64,000 nucleotides of DNA, from contig CACITU010000001.1 in NCBI GenBank assembly GCA_902589725.1, positions 62,001 through 126,000 of the forward strand, given 5' to 3'. Numbering within the stretch: the stretch's first letter is position 1; each line of letters opens with the position of its first letter. The stretch comes from an uncultured Pelagibacteraceae bacterium. Lineage in GTDB: Bacteria > Pseudomonadota > Alphaproteobacteria > Pelagibacterales > Pelagibacteraceae. The notes under the pieces are model-generated. The model made no database searches and had not been told where the DNA came from. It was given only the letters and a program-made list of their open reading frames with translations. A program made the position numbers and the translations under genes. Shown one piece after another: positions 1-7,604 of this stretch.

Positions 1-75
1 GATGAAGTAAAAGTTAAAGTAATTGGTTTTGATAGAGGTAAAGTAAAACTTTCTATGAAACAAGCAATAGATTAA
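1..75 (+). CDS. pnp: Polynucleotide phosphorylase, C-terminal end only (partial)
   Basis: Only the last 24 codons lie in the window, ending at TAA 73-75. The tail (DEVKVKVIGFDRGKVKLSMK) is the final strand region of an S1 RNA-binding domain. Polynucleotide phosphorylase, the 3'-5' phosphorolytic exoribonuclease of the RNA degradosome, typically ends this way (GDEVKVKV...RLSMK). Ribosomal protein S1 also ends in such a domain but usually with different residues. In many alphaproteobacteria pnp lies next to fabI-fabB-fabA-irr, the order seen here, which favours pnp. The catalytic RNase PH domains are outside the window, so the call rests on the tail and on context. Confidence 0.7.
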   Translation, partial: DEVKVKVIGFDRGKVKLSMKQAID

Positions 76-110
76 TAAACTAAAATGAAAATTATTTTTC
101 TAATGCTTTA

Positions 111-887
111 ATGAAAAAACTTAGTTGGTATTACAAGAGTTTTATTTTTAAAATTAAAAGTAAGATTGATTTAGACAAAAAAAATGAAATAAAAAATAAA
201 TCTCTTGATGAAATATTTAACTTCTTTGGATCTGATAAGGGAACAGCAGTTAGAAATCCCTATGGAAAAAATTCAAAAAAAGTAATTGGTCATGGTTTTG
301 GAGAGTTTTATGAAAAACATTTCAATAAATTAAAAAAAAAGAATTTTAATTTTCTTGAAATAGGAACATGGGAGGGGGCATCGTTAGCATCTTTTCACAA
401 TTATTTTAATAAAGCACAGATATATGGAATTGATAGAAATTTTAAGAATAAATATTTCTCTAAACGTTTAAAGTTTTTATATTGTGATACTACAAATTTG
501 GAGGATTTAAAAATAATAAAAAAAAATTTTAATAAAAAAAAATTTAAAATAATTATTGATGATGGGTCTCACTTATTAAAAGATATTATTCATAACTTAA
601 AATTTTTTTTTCAATTTTTAGATTATGGAGGATATTATGTTATAGAGGATTATAACCATCCAAAATATTATAAATTTTTAAACAATTCTAATAATCAAGA
701 AATATTAGTTGACAAAATAATTGATAATTTAAGAAAAAAAAAAAATTTTAAATCAAAAATTTTAAATAATAAAGATCAGCAGAAATTATTTAAAAATATA
801 AAAAAAATTTATACATACAAAGGAATTATGATAGATGCTAATAAAAACGTATCAGATATTTTAATTTTAAAAAAAACTGGTTTATGA
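111..887 (+). CDS. Class I SAM-dependent methyltransferase, MycE/macrocin O-methyltransferase-like
   Basis: The 258-residue protein has a Rossmann-type SAM-binding signature: EIGTWEG at residues 83-89 (motif I), an acidic residue D108 ending the next strand (YGIDRN), and IIDDGSH at 148-154. DDGSH is characteristic of the sugar/macrolide O-methyltransferase and cephalosporin-hydroxylase-like group, where it helps bind a metal. The N-terminus carries FGSDKGT (39-45) and HGFGEFYEKHF, also found in that group. Substrate unknown; a surface-glycan sugar is a reasonable inference. It stands alone between pnp and the convergent fabI, overlapping the fabI stop by 6 bases. It is extremely rich in Asn, Lys, Ile and Phe and looks like an accessory insertion in a conserved neighbourhood. 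Confidence 0.7.
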   Translation: MKKLSWYYKSFIFKIKSKIDLDKKNEIKNKSLDEIFNFFGSDKGTAVRNPYGKNSKKVIGHGFGEFYEKHFNKLKKKNFNFLEIGTWEGASLASFHNYFNKAQIYGIDRNFKNKYFSKRLKFLYCDTTNLEDLKIIKKNFNKKKFKIIIDDGSHLLKDIIHNLKFFFQFLDYGGYYVIEDYNHPKYYKFLNNSNNQEILVDKIIDNLRKKKNFKSKILNNKDQQKLFKNIKKIYTYKGIMIDANKNVSDILILKKTGL

Positions 888-1667
888 GATATTTTTTGGG
901 TCTGGCATGCCAACTTTGTTATATCCAGCATCTACATAGTGAATTTCACCTGTAACTCCATTCGCAAGTTCACTTAAAAGATAAAGCGCTGAATTTCCAA
1001 CATCATGAATATCTACGTTTTTTTTGAGAAAAGAATGGTCTTCATTCCATTTATATAAGAATTTTGCATCACCAATTGCAGAAGCCGCCAATGTTTTGAT
1101 AGGTCCAGCACTAATTGCATTTACTCTCATTCCTTTAGCACCCAAATCTCTGGCTAAATATTTTACACTTGCTTCAAGCGCAGATTTACAAACACCCATC
1201 ACGTTATAATTTGGAACAGCTTTAGTAGACTCATAGGTTAGTGTGAGAAGACTTCCACCTTTTTTCATTATTTTTGAGGCTTCCTTTGCTACTTCAGTAA
1301 ATGAAAAACAAGAGATCAACATACTTCTTAAAAAGTTTTCCCTTGTTGTATTTAAATATTCACCTGATAACTCTGATTTATCCGAAAAAGCAACTGCATG
1401 AACAACAAAATCAATTTGACCCCACTGAGATTTAACGTCTTCAAATAATTTTATTATTTCCTCTTTTTTTTCAACATCACAACTAAATGTAATATTTGAA
1501 TTTAATTTTTCTGCCAAAGGGATAACTCTTTTTTTGAGAGCATCTCCTAAATATGTGAATGCTAGTTCGGCTCCCGCTTCTGCAAGTTTTTGAGAAATAC
1601 CCCAAGCAATAGATCTTTCATTGGCAACACCCATGATCAATCCTCTTTTACCTTTCATCATGCTCAT
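882..1667 (-). CDS. fabI: Enoyl-[acyl-carrier-protein] reductase (NADH), FabI
   Basis: This enzyme reduces trans-2-enoyl-ACP to acyl-ACP, the last step of each type II fatty-acid elongation cycle in the cytoplasm. The 261-residue protein starts with the modified Rossmann motif typical of FabI (GVANERSIAWGI, about 13-24). It carries the catalytic pair Y154 and K161 in YNVMGVCK, plus the second tyrosine Y145. The length matches the family (about 262 residues). It is last in a minus-strand fabA-fabB-fabI run, 3 bases behind fabB. Possible starts at the third or fourth residue (MM) would shorten it slightly. This is the target class of triclosan-type inhibitors. Confidence 0.95.
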   Translation of the reverse strand: MSMMKGKRGLIMGVANERSIAWGISQKLAEAGAELAFTYLGDALKKRVIPLAEKLNSNITFSCDVEKKEEIIKLFEDVKSQWGQIDFVVHAVAFSDKSELSGEYLNTTRENFLRSMLISCFSFTEVAKEASKIMKKGGSLLTLTYESTKAVPNYNVMGVCKSALEASVKYLARDLGAKGMRVNAISAGPIKTLAASAIGDAKFLYKWNEDHSFLKKNVDIHDVGNSALYLLSELANGVTGEIHYVDAGYNKVGMPDPKNIS

Positions 1668-1670
1668 AAA

Positions 1671-2882
1671 TTAAACTTTTTCAAAAATTAAAGCTGCGTT
1701 AGTTCCACCAAAACCAAAACTATTTGACATTACTGTATTTAAAGTTGCTCCAGTTTCTGTTTTTGCAACTATTGGAAATTTTTTTGCATCATCATCCATC
1801 TCAGTAATATTTGCTGAGCCAGCAATGAAGTTATTTTTCATCATTATTAAACAATAAATTGCTTCATGTACAGATGCAGCTCCCAACGGATGTCCTGACA
1901 AAGATTTTGTTGAACTTATTTTTGGAATTTCCTCTCCAAAAGTTTCTCTAATAGCATTAAGTTCAGTTATATCTCCAACTGGAGTAGATGTTCCATGAGT
2001 ATTGATATAATCAATTTTATTTTTAACAGCTCCCATTGCCATTTTCATACATCTCACCGCACCTTCACCTGATGGAGCTACCATATCATATCCATCTGAG
2101 GTTGCCCCATAACCAGTTAATTCCGCGTATATTTTAGCCCCTCTTGCTTTGGCATGTTCGTATTCTTCTAGCACCAATACCCCAGCGCCACCAGCAATCA
2201 CAAATCCATCTCTTGTTTTGTCATAAGCTCTAGAAGCTGACTCAGGTGAATCATTATATTTTGAGGATAGTGCAGTCATTGCATCAAACATTGCGGTCAT
2301 TGCCCAATGAATTTCTTCACTACCACCAGCGAAAACAACATCTTGTTTTCCCATTTGAATCAATTCCATAGAGTTTCCAATACAGTGTCCACTTGTTGCA
2401 CAAGCAGAACTCATTGTGTAGTTTGTTCCTTTGATTTTAAAAGGAACAGCAAGTGTTGCGGAGGCAGTACTAGCCATCGTTCTTGGAACAATAAAAGGCC
2501 CCATCAGTTTTGGAGTCTTTGCTCTAGTTTTATCTGCCGCTAGAATTACATTTTCTATTGAAGGCCCTCCAGAACCCATTACAATTCCTGTTTTAAAATT
2601 ACTTACTTCATTTTCTTCTAGGCCAGAATCTTTTATTGCCTCTTTCATCGCAATATAGTTATAAGCTGAACCTGAACCCATAAATCTTATAGTTTTTCTA
2701 TCAATGTGATCTTCAAGTTTAATATTTGGTCTACCGTGAACATGACTTTTCAAATTATGCTCTTTGTATTCCTCTGCAAAAGAAATTCCTGATTTTGAAT
2801 TTAATAAAGACTGGTGAACTTCATCTTGATTGTTACCTAAACAAGAGACTACGCCTAACCCTGTAATAACTACTCTTCTCAT
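1671..2882 (-). CDS. fabB: Beta-ketoacyl-ACP synthase I, FabB
   Basis: FabB condenses malonyl-ACP with acyl-ACP and is needed for elongating the cis-unsaturated intermediate made by FabA. The 403-residue thiolase-fold protein shows the Cys-His-His triad: C161 in [10 protein letters not shown]296 in [12 protein letters not shown] and H331 in SGHPLGAA. The C-terminal NSFGFGGTN loop is also present. The start codon overlaps the last base of the upstream fabA stop, and fabI follows after 3 bases, indicating one transcript. Pairing with fabA favours FabB over FabF. Confidence 0.95.
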   Translation of the reverse strand: MRRVVITGLGVVSCLGNNQDEVHQSLLNSKSGISFAEEYKEHNLKSHVHGRPNIKLEDHIDRKTIRFMGSGSAYNYIAMKEAIKDSGLEENEVSNFKTGIVMGSGGPSIENVILAADKTRAKTPKLMGPFIVPRTMASTASATLAVPFKIKGTNYTMSSACATSGHCIGNSMELIQMGKQDVVFAGGSEEIHWAMTAMFDAMTALSSKYNDSPESASRAYDKTRDGFVIAGGAGVLVLEEYEHAKARGAKIYAELTGYGATSDGYDMVAPSGEGAVRCMKMAMGAVKNKIDYINTHGTSTPVGDITELNAIRETFGEEIPKISSTKSLSGHPLGAASVHEAIYCLIMMKNNFIAGSANITEMDDDAKKFPIVAKTETGATLNTVMSNSFGFGGTNAALIFEKV

Positions 2883-3382
2883 TATTTAAATAATCCTACT
2901 TTTAAACTTTCTGCTGAATATATTTTTTTATTATCTGCAAGAACTATTCCGTTTGCAAGTCCAACAGTTGTTTCTCCAGGTGACATAATTTTTTTCATAT
3001 CTATTTCATATCTTACGTTTCTTATACTTTTTAAAACTTCTCCCGTAAATTTTACAGTACCTACTCCTAGAGCTCTACCTTTACCAGGATTTCCTAGCCA
3101 ACCTAGAAAAAATCCTACCAGTTGCCACATAGCATCCAAACCTAAACATCCCGGCATAACTGGATCTTTTTTAAAATGACAATCAAAAAACCAAAGATTA
3201 TCTTTAATATCTAATTCAGCTTTTAATGAGCCTTTGTTAAAAGCACCATTATTTTCATTGATTTCTGTTATTCTGTCAAACATAAGCATCGGCGGAAGAG
3301 GTAGTTTAGCATTACCAGGACCAAAAAGGTCACCATTTCCGCAAGTTATAAGATCTTCATAGGAGTAAGAGTTTTTTTTCAT
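2882..3382 (-). CDS. fabA: 3-hydroxydecanoyl-ACP dehydratase/isomerase, FabA
   Basis: FabA dehydrates 3-hydroxydecanoyl-ACP and isomerises the product to cis-3-decenoyl-ACP, opening the anaerobic-type unsaturated fatty-acid route completed by FabB. From the chosen ATG the protein has 166 residues (family about 171). Hot-dog active-site residues H69 (FFDCHF) and D83 ([10 protein letters not shown]) align with the E. coli His70/Asp84 pair. The frame stays open to a GTG at 3436. The ATG at 3382 is preferred because it gives the family N-terminus (SYSYEDL) and has an AGGGA sequence about 9 bases before it. It is the first gene of fabA-fabB-fabI and diverges from irr. Confidence 0.93.
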   Translation of the reverse strand: MKKNSYSYEDLITCGNGDLFGPGNAKLPLPPMLMFDRITEINENNGAFNKGSLKAELDIKDNLWFFDCHFKKDPVMPGCLGLDAMWQLVGFFLGWLGNPGKGRALGVGTVKFTGEVLKSIRNVRYEIDMKKIMSPGETTVGLANGIVLADNKKIYSAESLKVGLFK

Positions 3383-3453
3383 AATTTTGAGATCCCTTAA
3401 TACTTGATTTAATCTTAATATAATATAATAAAACACTATATTTTTATTATTAC

Positions 3454-3470
3454 TTTAGAATTATTATAAA
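3454..3470 (+). promoter_or_regulatory. Irr-box (ICE)-like operator before irr
   Basis: The sequence TTTAGAATTATTATAAA sits 5 bases before the irr start codon. It matches the iron-control element of alphaproteobacteria (TTTAGAA-N3-TTCTAAA) at 13 of 14 fixed positions. Its reverse complement is 16/17 identical to the site at 3934-3950 before rubrerythrin. It contains a TATAAA that could be the irr -10 element, so binding could repress irr. It also lies between the divergent irr and fabA genes. Binding by Irr is inferred. Confidence 0.55.
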
Positions 3471-3475
3471 AAAGA

Positions 3476-3904
3476 ATGCCAAAAAACTGCAATTTTATTG
3501 AAAAATTACGAGATGTAGGACTTAGACCTACCAAGCAAAGGGTTAAAATGTGCGAAGTTTTGTTCAATAGAGAAAAAACTTTCCATTTCACAATTAACGA
3601 ATTGGTTAAAATGATATCCGAACAGATGAATCAAAAGATATCTCTAGCTACAGTTTATAACACAGTTCATGCATTTGAAAAAAAAGGATATTTAAAAGAA
3701 ATTTCAATTGATAGTCATAGAAGTTATTTTGATACAAACACTTCATCACATCACCATTTCTTTGATGAAGATACACATCAGCTCATAGATATTGATAAAA
3801 ATGATATAGATACAATTAATTTAAAAAAAAATATTTCTGGAAAAAAAATAAATTCCATTGAAGTTTTGGTTAGAGTTGCGAGTGATAATCAAAATCAAAA
3901 ATAA
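3476..3904 (+). CDS. irr: Fur-family iron response regulator, Irr type
   Basis: This 142-residue protein has a winged-helix N-domain (LRPTKQR at 16-22, ISLATVYNTVHAFEKKGYL about 55-73) followed by the Fur dimerisation region with a histidine cluster at 92-94. The string YFDTNTSSHHHFF is the hallmark of the Irr branch of the Fur superfamily. In rhizobia Irr represses iron-using pathways when haem is scarce. A typical N-terminal haem regulatory Cys-Pro motif is not visible. In many alphaproteobacteria irr lies beside fabA as here. An Irr-box-like site lies immediately upstream (autoregulation inferred) and another lies before the downstream rubrerythrin gene. Confidence 0.85.
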   Translation: MPKNCNFIEKLRDVGLRPTKQRVKMCEVLFNREKTFHFTINELVKMISEQMNQKISLATVYNTVHAFEKKGYLKEISIDSHRSYFDTNTSSHHHFFDEDTHQLIDIDKNDIDTINLKKNISGKKINSIEVLVRVASDNQNQK

Positions 3905-3933
3905 TCTAATTAAATCAACTATTTAATATACAC

Positions 3934-3950
3934 ATTATAATAATTCTAAA
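3934..3950 (+). promoter_or_regulatory. Irr/Fur-family box upstream of rubrerythrin
   Basis: ATTATAATAATTCTAAA ends 3 bases before the predicted -35 element of the rubrerythrin promoter. It is 16/17 identical to the inverted site before irr at 3454-3470, and its right half TTCTAAA is a perfect ICE half-site. It also reads as TTATAAT-A-ATTCTAA, one mismatch from the 7-1-7 PerR box, another Fur-superfamily operator. Control by the neighbouring Irr protein is inferred. Confidence 0.5.
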
Positions 3951-3981
3951 CTATTGACATACAGTTTAGATTCATTATATG
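3945..3981 (+). promoter_or_regulatory. Rubrerythrin promoter inside an inverted repeat
   Basis: A consensus -35 TTGACA at 3954-3959 is followed after 16 bases by TATATG at 3976-3981. The -35 is enclosed by a perfect 8-bp inverted repeat, TCTAAACT (3945-3952) and AGTTTAGA (3963-3970), with a 10-base spacer. A strong Shine-Dalgarno AAGGAG (3998-4003) precedes the ATG at 4009. The well-formed promoter and ribosome site suggest high, regulated expression. Confidence 0.6.
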
Positions 3982-4008
3982 TACAATTAATTATAAAAAG
4001 GAGAAATA

Positions 4009-4425
4009 ATGTCTTTAAAAGGAAGTAAAACAGAAGAAAATTTAAAAGAAGCATTTGCTGGTGAAAGTCAAGCAAACAGAAGATACCTTTATTTTGCACA
4101 AAAAGCTGACATAGAGGGTTACAATGATGTAGCTGCAGTATTTAGATCAACAGCGGAAGGTGAAACTGGTCACGCTCATGGTCATCTAGAGTATCTAGAG
4201 GAAGTTGGTGATCCAGGAACTGGTATGCCGATTGGTGAAACAAAAGCCAATTTAGCTTCTGCAGTACAAGGTGAAACACATGAATACACTGATATGTACC
4301 CAGGTATGGCTAAAACAGCAAGAGAAGAAGGTTTTGAGGAAATTGCTGACTGGTTTGAAACTTTAGCAAAAGCTGAAAAATCTCATGCTGGTAAATTTCA
4401 AAAAACTTTAGAGTCTATCAGCTAA
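4009..4425 (+). CDS. Rubrerythrin-like diiron protein (erythrin, no rubredoxin domain)
   Basis: The 138-residue ferritin-like four-helix protein has the two diiron half-sites. E19 ([12 protein letters not shown]) and E52/H55 ([10 protein letters not shown]) form the first. E89/E92 (QGETHEY) and E123/H126 (KAEKSHAG) form the second. Rubrerythrins reduce hydrogen peroxide. Classical forms have a C-terminal rubredoxin Fe(Cys)4 domain that is absent here, so electrons must come from a partner. The next two genes (Fe-S protein and DUF3501 protein) are its likely partners. Upstream elements suggest control by a Fur-family protein such as Irr. Confidence 0.85.
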   Translation: MSLKGSKTEENLKEAFAGESQANRRYLYFAQKADIEGYNDVAAVFRSTAEGETGHAHGHLEYLEEVGDPGTGMPIGETKANLASAVQGETHEYTDMYPGMAKTAREEGFEEIADWFETLAKAEKSHAGKFQKTLESIS

Positions 4426-4434
4426 TCTAATTTC

Positions 4435-4458
4435 TTAGTGGGCTAAAACGCCCACTAA
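4435..4458 (+). terminator. GC-rich hairpin after rubrerythrin (possible attenuator/terminator)
   Basis: A perfect 9-bp stem, TTAGTGGGC (4435-4443) and GCCCACTAA (4450-4458), has a 6-base loop. It begins 9 bases after the rubrerythrin stop and is unusually GC-rich for this sequence. It is followed by A residues, not T, so it is not a standard intrinsic terminator. It may protect the 3' end of the rubrerythrin mRNA or reduce read-through into the Fe-S gene. Confidence 0.45.
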
Positions 4459-4482
4459 AAAAATTCAATTTCAAAAAATTAT

Positions 4483-5814
4483 ATGAGCAAAGAAGGAAGC
4501 TTAGGTGCACCTATAAGACATCCAATAGATTTCGAACATCCTGATTTTTTAAACCCAGAGAAATTAGATGCTGAAATGAGAAGGGTGTTTGACATCTGTC
4601 ATGGATGCAGAAGGTGTTTTAATCTTTGTGACTCTTTCCCAAAATTATTTGACATGATTGATGAGTCTAAAAATGAGGATGTGGATAGTTTATCAAGTGA
4701 TCAATTTGCACCTGTTGTTGATGCTTGTACTTTGTGTGATATGTGTTTTATGACTAAGTGTCCATATGTTCCTCCTCATGATTTTGATCTGGACTTTCCA
4801 CACTTAATGCTAAGGTATAGAACAGCTCAAAAAAAACTAGGTAAATTAAGAAATGTTCCTACCCAATTAGCTCGAATAGACCGAAATGCTAAAATTGGTG
4901 TCATGTTCTCTAAAATAGTCAACTGGGCATCAAATATAAAAAATAAATTAATTAGAAAAATATTAGAACTTATTGCCGGAATTGATAAAAGAGTTCAGCT
5001 GCCAAAATACAACTCAGAAACTTTTTCAAACTTCTTTAAAAAAAATAAAGATAAAATAAATTATGAGACAATTTTAAAAGATAGGAAAGTTGTTATCTAT
5101 TCAACTTGTTTTGTAAATTTTAATAAAAAAAATACTGGTGTTGCTGCTTTAAAAGTTTTGAAAAAAAATGGTGTAGAGGTTCAGGAGGCTTATCCTGGTT
5201 GTTGTGGAATGCCATTTCTAGAGCAAGCAGATCTTCCAAAAGTTGTAGATCAAGCAAAGAAAGTATCCAAAGAGTTAATAAAATGGATTGATAAAGGATA
5301 TAAAGTAGTAACTTTAACAGCAAGTTGTGGATTGATGTTAAAATTCGAATGGCCTTTGTTGTTACCAAATGATGAAAAAATTAAAAAATTATCTTCAAAT
5401 GTTATGGATATTGATGAGTATGTGGTTGATATAGCAAACAATGAGGGATTAGTAGAAGGGTTAAATGAGATTGATGGGGGAGTAACTGTGCATCATGCTT
5501 GTCATGCTAGAGCGCAGAACATGGGCATCAAAGCAAGAGATATGTTAAAATTAATACCAAATGTCAAAATTGATGTTGTTGAAAGATGTGCGGGTCATGG
5601 AGGAACTTTTGGAGTAATGAAAGAAACGCATGATTTAGCAAATAAAGTTGGAAGACCTACAGCGAGACAAATTAAAACAAAAAATAATAAGTATATGGCT
5701 TCGGATTGTCCTTTAGCTGGTAAACATTTAAAACAGTTAGAAGTTGATACAAAAATATCTAATGATGAGGCACTACACCCTATAGAATTAATGGCAAAAA
5801 GTTATAACCTATGA
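4483..5814 (+). CDS. Cysteine-rich Fe-S oxidoreductase (GlpC/HdrB-like, CCG domains)
   Basis: The 443-residue protein begins with two ferredoxin-type cysteine sets: C39, C42, C45, C49 (CHGCRRCFNLC) and C82, C85, C88, C93 (CTLCDMCFMTKC). These should hold two 4Fe-4S clusters. Two cysteine-rich (CCG) regions follow, the first with PGCCGMP and SCGLM, the second with HHACHA, ERCAGHGG and DCPLA. The second has CAGHGG where a double cysteine is usual. This layout occurs in GlpC and heterodisulfide-reductase-related subunits that pass electrons between clusters and a redox partner. It sits between rubrerythrin and a DUF3501 gene, overlapping the latter by ATGA, so it may feed electrons to the rubrerythrin. 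That role is inferred. Confidence 0.75.
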   Translation: MSKEGSLGAPIRHPIDFEHPDFLNPEKLDAEMRRVFDICHGCRRCFNLCDSFPKLFDMIDESKNEDVDSLSSDQFAPVVDACTLCDMCFMTKCPYVPPHDFDLDFPHLMLRYRTAQKKLGKLRNVPTQLARIDRNAKIGVMFSKIVNWASNIKNKLIRKILELIAGIDKRVQLPKYNSETFSNFFKKNKDKINYETILKDRKVVIYSTCFVNFNKKNTGVAALKVLKKNGVEVQEAYPGCCGMPFLEQADLPKVVDQAKKVSKELIKWIDKGYKVVTLTASCGLMLKFEWPLLLPNDEKIKKLSSNVMDIDEYVVDIANNEGLVEGLNEIDGGVTVHHACHARAQNMGIKARDMLKLIPNVKIDVVERCAGHGGTFGVMKETHDLANKVGRPTARQIKTKNNKYMASDCPLAGKHLKQLEVDTKISNDEALHPIELMAKSYNL

Positions 5815-6410
5815 TTATGCCTAGAGAGAAAAGAGAAATCCAAAAAGAAGATATCATGCCTTTGGATGTTTACATAGGTAAGAGACGTGAACTAAGAAAA
5901 AATATTGTTGATTATAAAAAAAATAGAAGAGTTGCTTTAGGTCCTTATGCTACATTTTATTTTGAAAGTTATGAAACAATGCTAGCTCAAGTTCAAGAAA
6001 TGTTATACATTGAAAAAGGTGGTGATGAACAACTTCAGGATGAGCTTTCTGCATACAATCCTCTAATACCTAACGGAAAAGAACTCACAGCCACATTAAT
6101 GTTTGAAATAGATAATCCAATTTCGAGAGCGGCTTTTCTTGGAAAAGTTGGTGGAATAGAAGAAACAGTATTTATGAAAATAAACGGCGAAAAAATTAAA
6201 GCGATTCCAGAGGAAGATGTAGATAGAACTTCTACTGAAGGAAAAGCTTCTTCAGTTCAGTTTATTCATTTTAATTTTACCGATGATCAAATAGAAAAAT
6301 TTAAATCTAAAAGTTCAGAAATTGAGCTTGGCATTGATCACAAAGAATATTCCCATAGCACAAAATTATCTAAAGAAAATTTAGCCTCTTTATCTGATGA
6401 TTTTAGCTAG
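5811..6410 (+). CDS. DUF3501 family protein
   Basis: This 199-residue soluble protein of unknown function begins with REKREIQKEDIMPLDVYIGKRRELRK and continues with a conserved acidic/aromatic region (GPYATFYFESYETMLAQVQEML). Both are typical of DUF3501. I see no cysteine cluster, signal peptide or membrane segment. The start overlaps the Fe-S gene stop (ATGA at 5811-5814); an ATG two codons later at 5817 is an alternative. DUF3501 genes commonly travel with this Fe-S protein and rubrerythrin, so a shared redox or peroxide-defence function is inferred. It meets the next gene tail-to-tail with a 4-base overlap. Confidence 0.7.
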   Translation: MIMPREKREIQKEDIMPLDVYIGKRRELRKNIVDYKKNRRVALGPYATFYFESYETMLAQVQEMLYIEKGGDEQLQDELSAYNPLIPNGKELTATLMFEIDNPISRAAFLGKVGGIEETVFMKINGEKIKAIPEEDVDRTSTEGKASSVQFIHFNFTDDQIEKFKSKSSEIELGIDHKEYSHSTKLSKENLASLSDDFS

Positions 6411-6862
6411 TTCAGACCCCAAATATTATCTGTTTTAATCCAACCCTCAAATTCTTCTGATGTAACTTTGCACCAGTTTTGTTCACATTTCTCTATGATT
6501 AATAATCTTCCTTCTTTAATTTGAGCAATTGGTTTAGCAAAAGATGTAGGTTTCTTAAATAAAACTTTATCCTTAGTGGCTATCACTGAATTATTTTTTT
6601 TCAACTGTGAAATATGAATCCATCCACTATTATTTTTAAAATCAATAATTCGTCTAAAATTTTCTTTTTTATCAATTTGTTTTAAAGGTAAATTTATTTT
6701 TTTGTAAACATACTTAATGTCAGACTCAAAACTTGGTCCATAGCGCACGTTCACCTTACTTTTTTTAAGAGAAACAAATATTTCTCCTGCATTACTTGAG
6801 GTAATAAAGAATATTAAAAGAGAGAATATAAAAATATTATCTATTAAATTTTTTATTTTCAC
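6407..6862 (-). CDS. Exported bacterial SH3-domain protein
   Basis: The 151-residue protein has an N-terminal signal peptide: KIKN, then a hydrophobic run and a probable cleavage after SSNA (about residue 25). Two SH3-like repeats follow. The first holds SKVNVRYGPSFESDIKYVY and SGWIHISQL, the second LLIIEKCEQNWCKV and EGWIKTDNIWG. Such periplasmic SH3 proteins may bind peptidoglycan or proteins; no enzymatic role is apparent. It overlaps the upstream ThiF/MoeB-like gene by 26 bases and ends the dut/coaBC/ubi minus-strand group. Confidence 0.7.
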   Translation of the reverse strand: MKIKNLIDNIFIFSLLIFFITSSNAGEIFVSLKKSKVNVRYGPSFESDIKYVYKKINLPLKQIDKKENFRRIIDFKNNSGWIHISQLKKNNSVIATKDKVLFKKPTSFAKPIAQIKEGRLLIIEKCEQNWCKVTSEEFEGWIKTDNIWGLN

Positions 6863-7604
6863 TTTTTTTTGTTTTACTTAATTTAACTTTTCTAAAGCTT
6901 AAATTTAATAAATCTATAATAAGAATAAATCCATTTAAATTTTGGCCAACTTTTAATATTTTTTTTAAAACTTCATTAGCTAGCATTGTCCCAATTGTTC
7001 CAGCTACTGGTCCTAATATTCCTTCATATTCACAGTTTAATATTTCATCAGTAATAACTTCCTCTTGATAAAAGTCTCGTAAAGAAGGAGTATTTTTATC
7101 TACAAAATTAAAAGTAAAAATATGTCCATCAAATTTACTAATTGCTCCAGTCACAAGATATTTTTTATATTTTGAACTTAAATCATTTATTAAAAATTTA
7201 CTTTCAAAATTGTCAGTACCATCAATAATGAAATCATAATTTTTTATTATTTTTTCAAATTTTACTCTATCCATTTTAAAGTTATAAAGATTTATTTTTG
7301 TTTTTGGGTTTATTCTATTTAGTTTTTTTTTGGCGATTATAACTTTCGAGTGATTTAAATCTTTTTCATCATATAAACTTTGTCTATGAATATTTGATAG
7401 ACTAACGGTATCATGATCAACAATTCCTAATTTCCCAATGCCAGATCGGGTTAAAAAATCAGCCGCAGGACATCCCAGACCACCCATTCCAATAATTAAA
7501 ACCTTTGAGTCTAGAATTTTTTTTTGTCCTAATGGACCTATGTTTTTTAAAATTATTTGTCTAGAAAATTTATCTATTTCTTTTTTGCTTAAATTTTTGC
7601 TCAT
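6837..7604 (-). CDS. HesA/MoeB/ThiF family adenylyltransferase
   Basis: The E1-like fold is clear: nucleotide loop GMGGLG (39-44), D63, the arginine-bearing NIHRQ (R74) and IDGTDNFESKFLIND. These enzymes adenylate the C-terminal glycine of a ubiquitin-like sulfur carrier (ThiS or MoaD) for thiazole or molybdopterin synthesis. At 255 residues it lacks the rhodanese domain of longer MoeB/MoeZ proteins. The two Cys-x-x-Cys zinc pairs usual in MoeB/ThiF are not visible. No thiS or moaD is in the window, so its partner cannot be set. It overlaps dut by 4 bases and the SH3 gene by 26. Confidence 0.75.
   Translation of the reverse strand: MSKNLSKKEIDKFSRQIILKNIGPLGQKKILDSKVLIIGMGGLGCPAADFLTRSGIGKLGIVDHDTVSLSNIHRQSLYDEKDLNHSKVIIAKKKLNRINPKTKINLYNFKMDRVKFEKIIKNYDFIIDGTDNFESKFLINDLSSKYKKYLVTGAISKFDGHIFTFNFVDKNTPSLRDFYQEEVITDEILNCEYEGILGPVAGTIGTMLANEVLKKILKVGQNLNGFILIIDLLNLSFRKVKLSKTKKSENKKFNR

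Noticed and set aside
4435..4458. Intrinsic terminator after rubrerythrin
   Set aside because: The hairpin is strong but neither strand has a following T run, so a standard terminator call is not supported; it is listed as a hairpin with reduced confidence.
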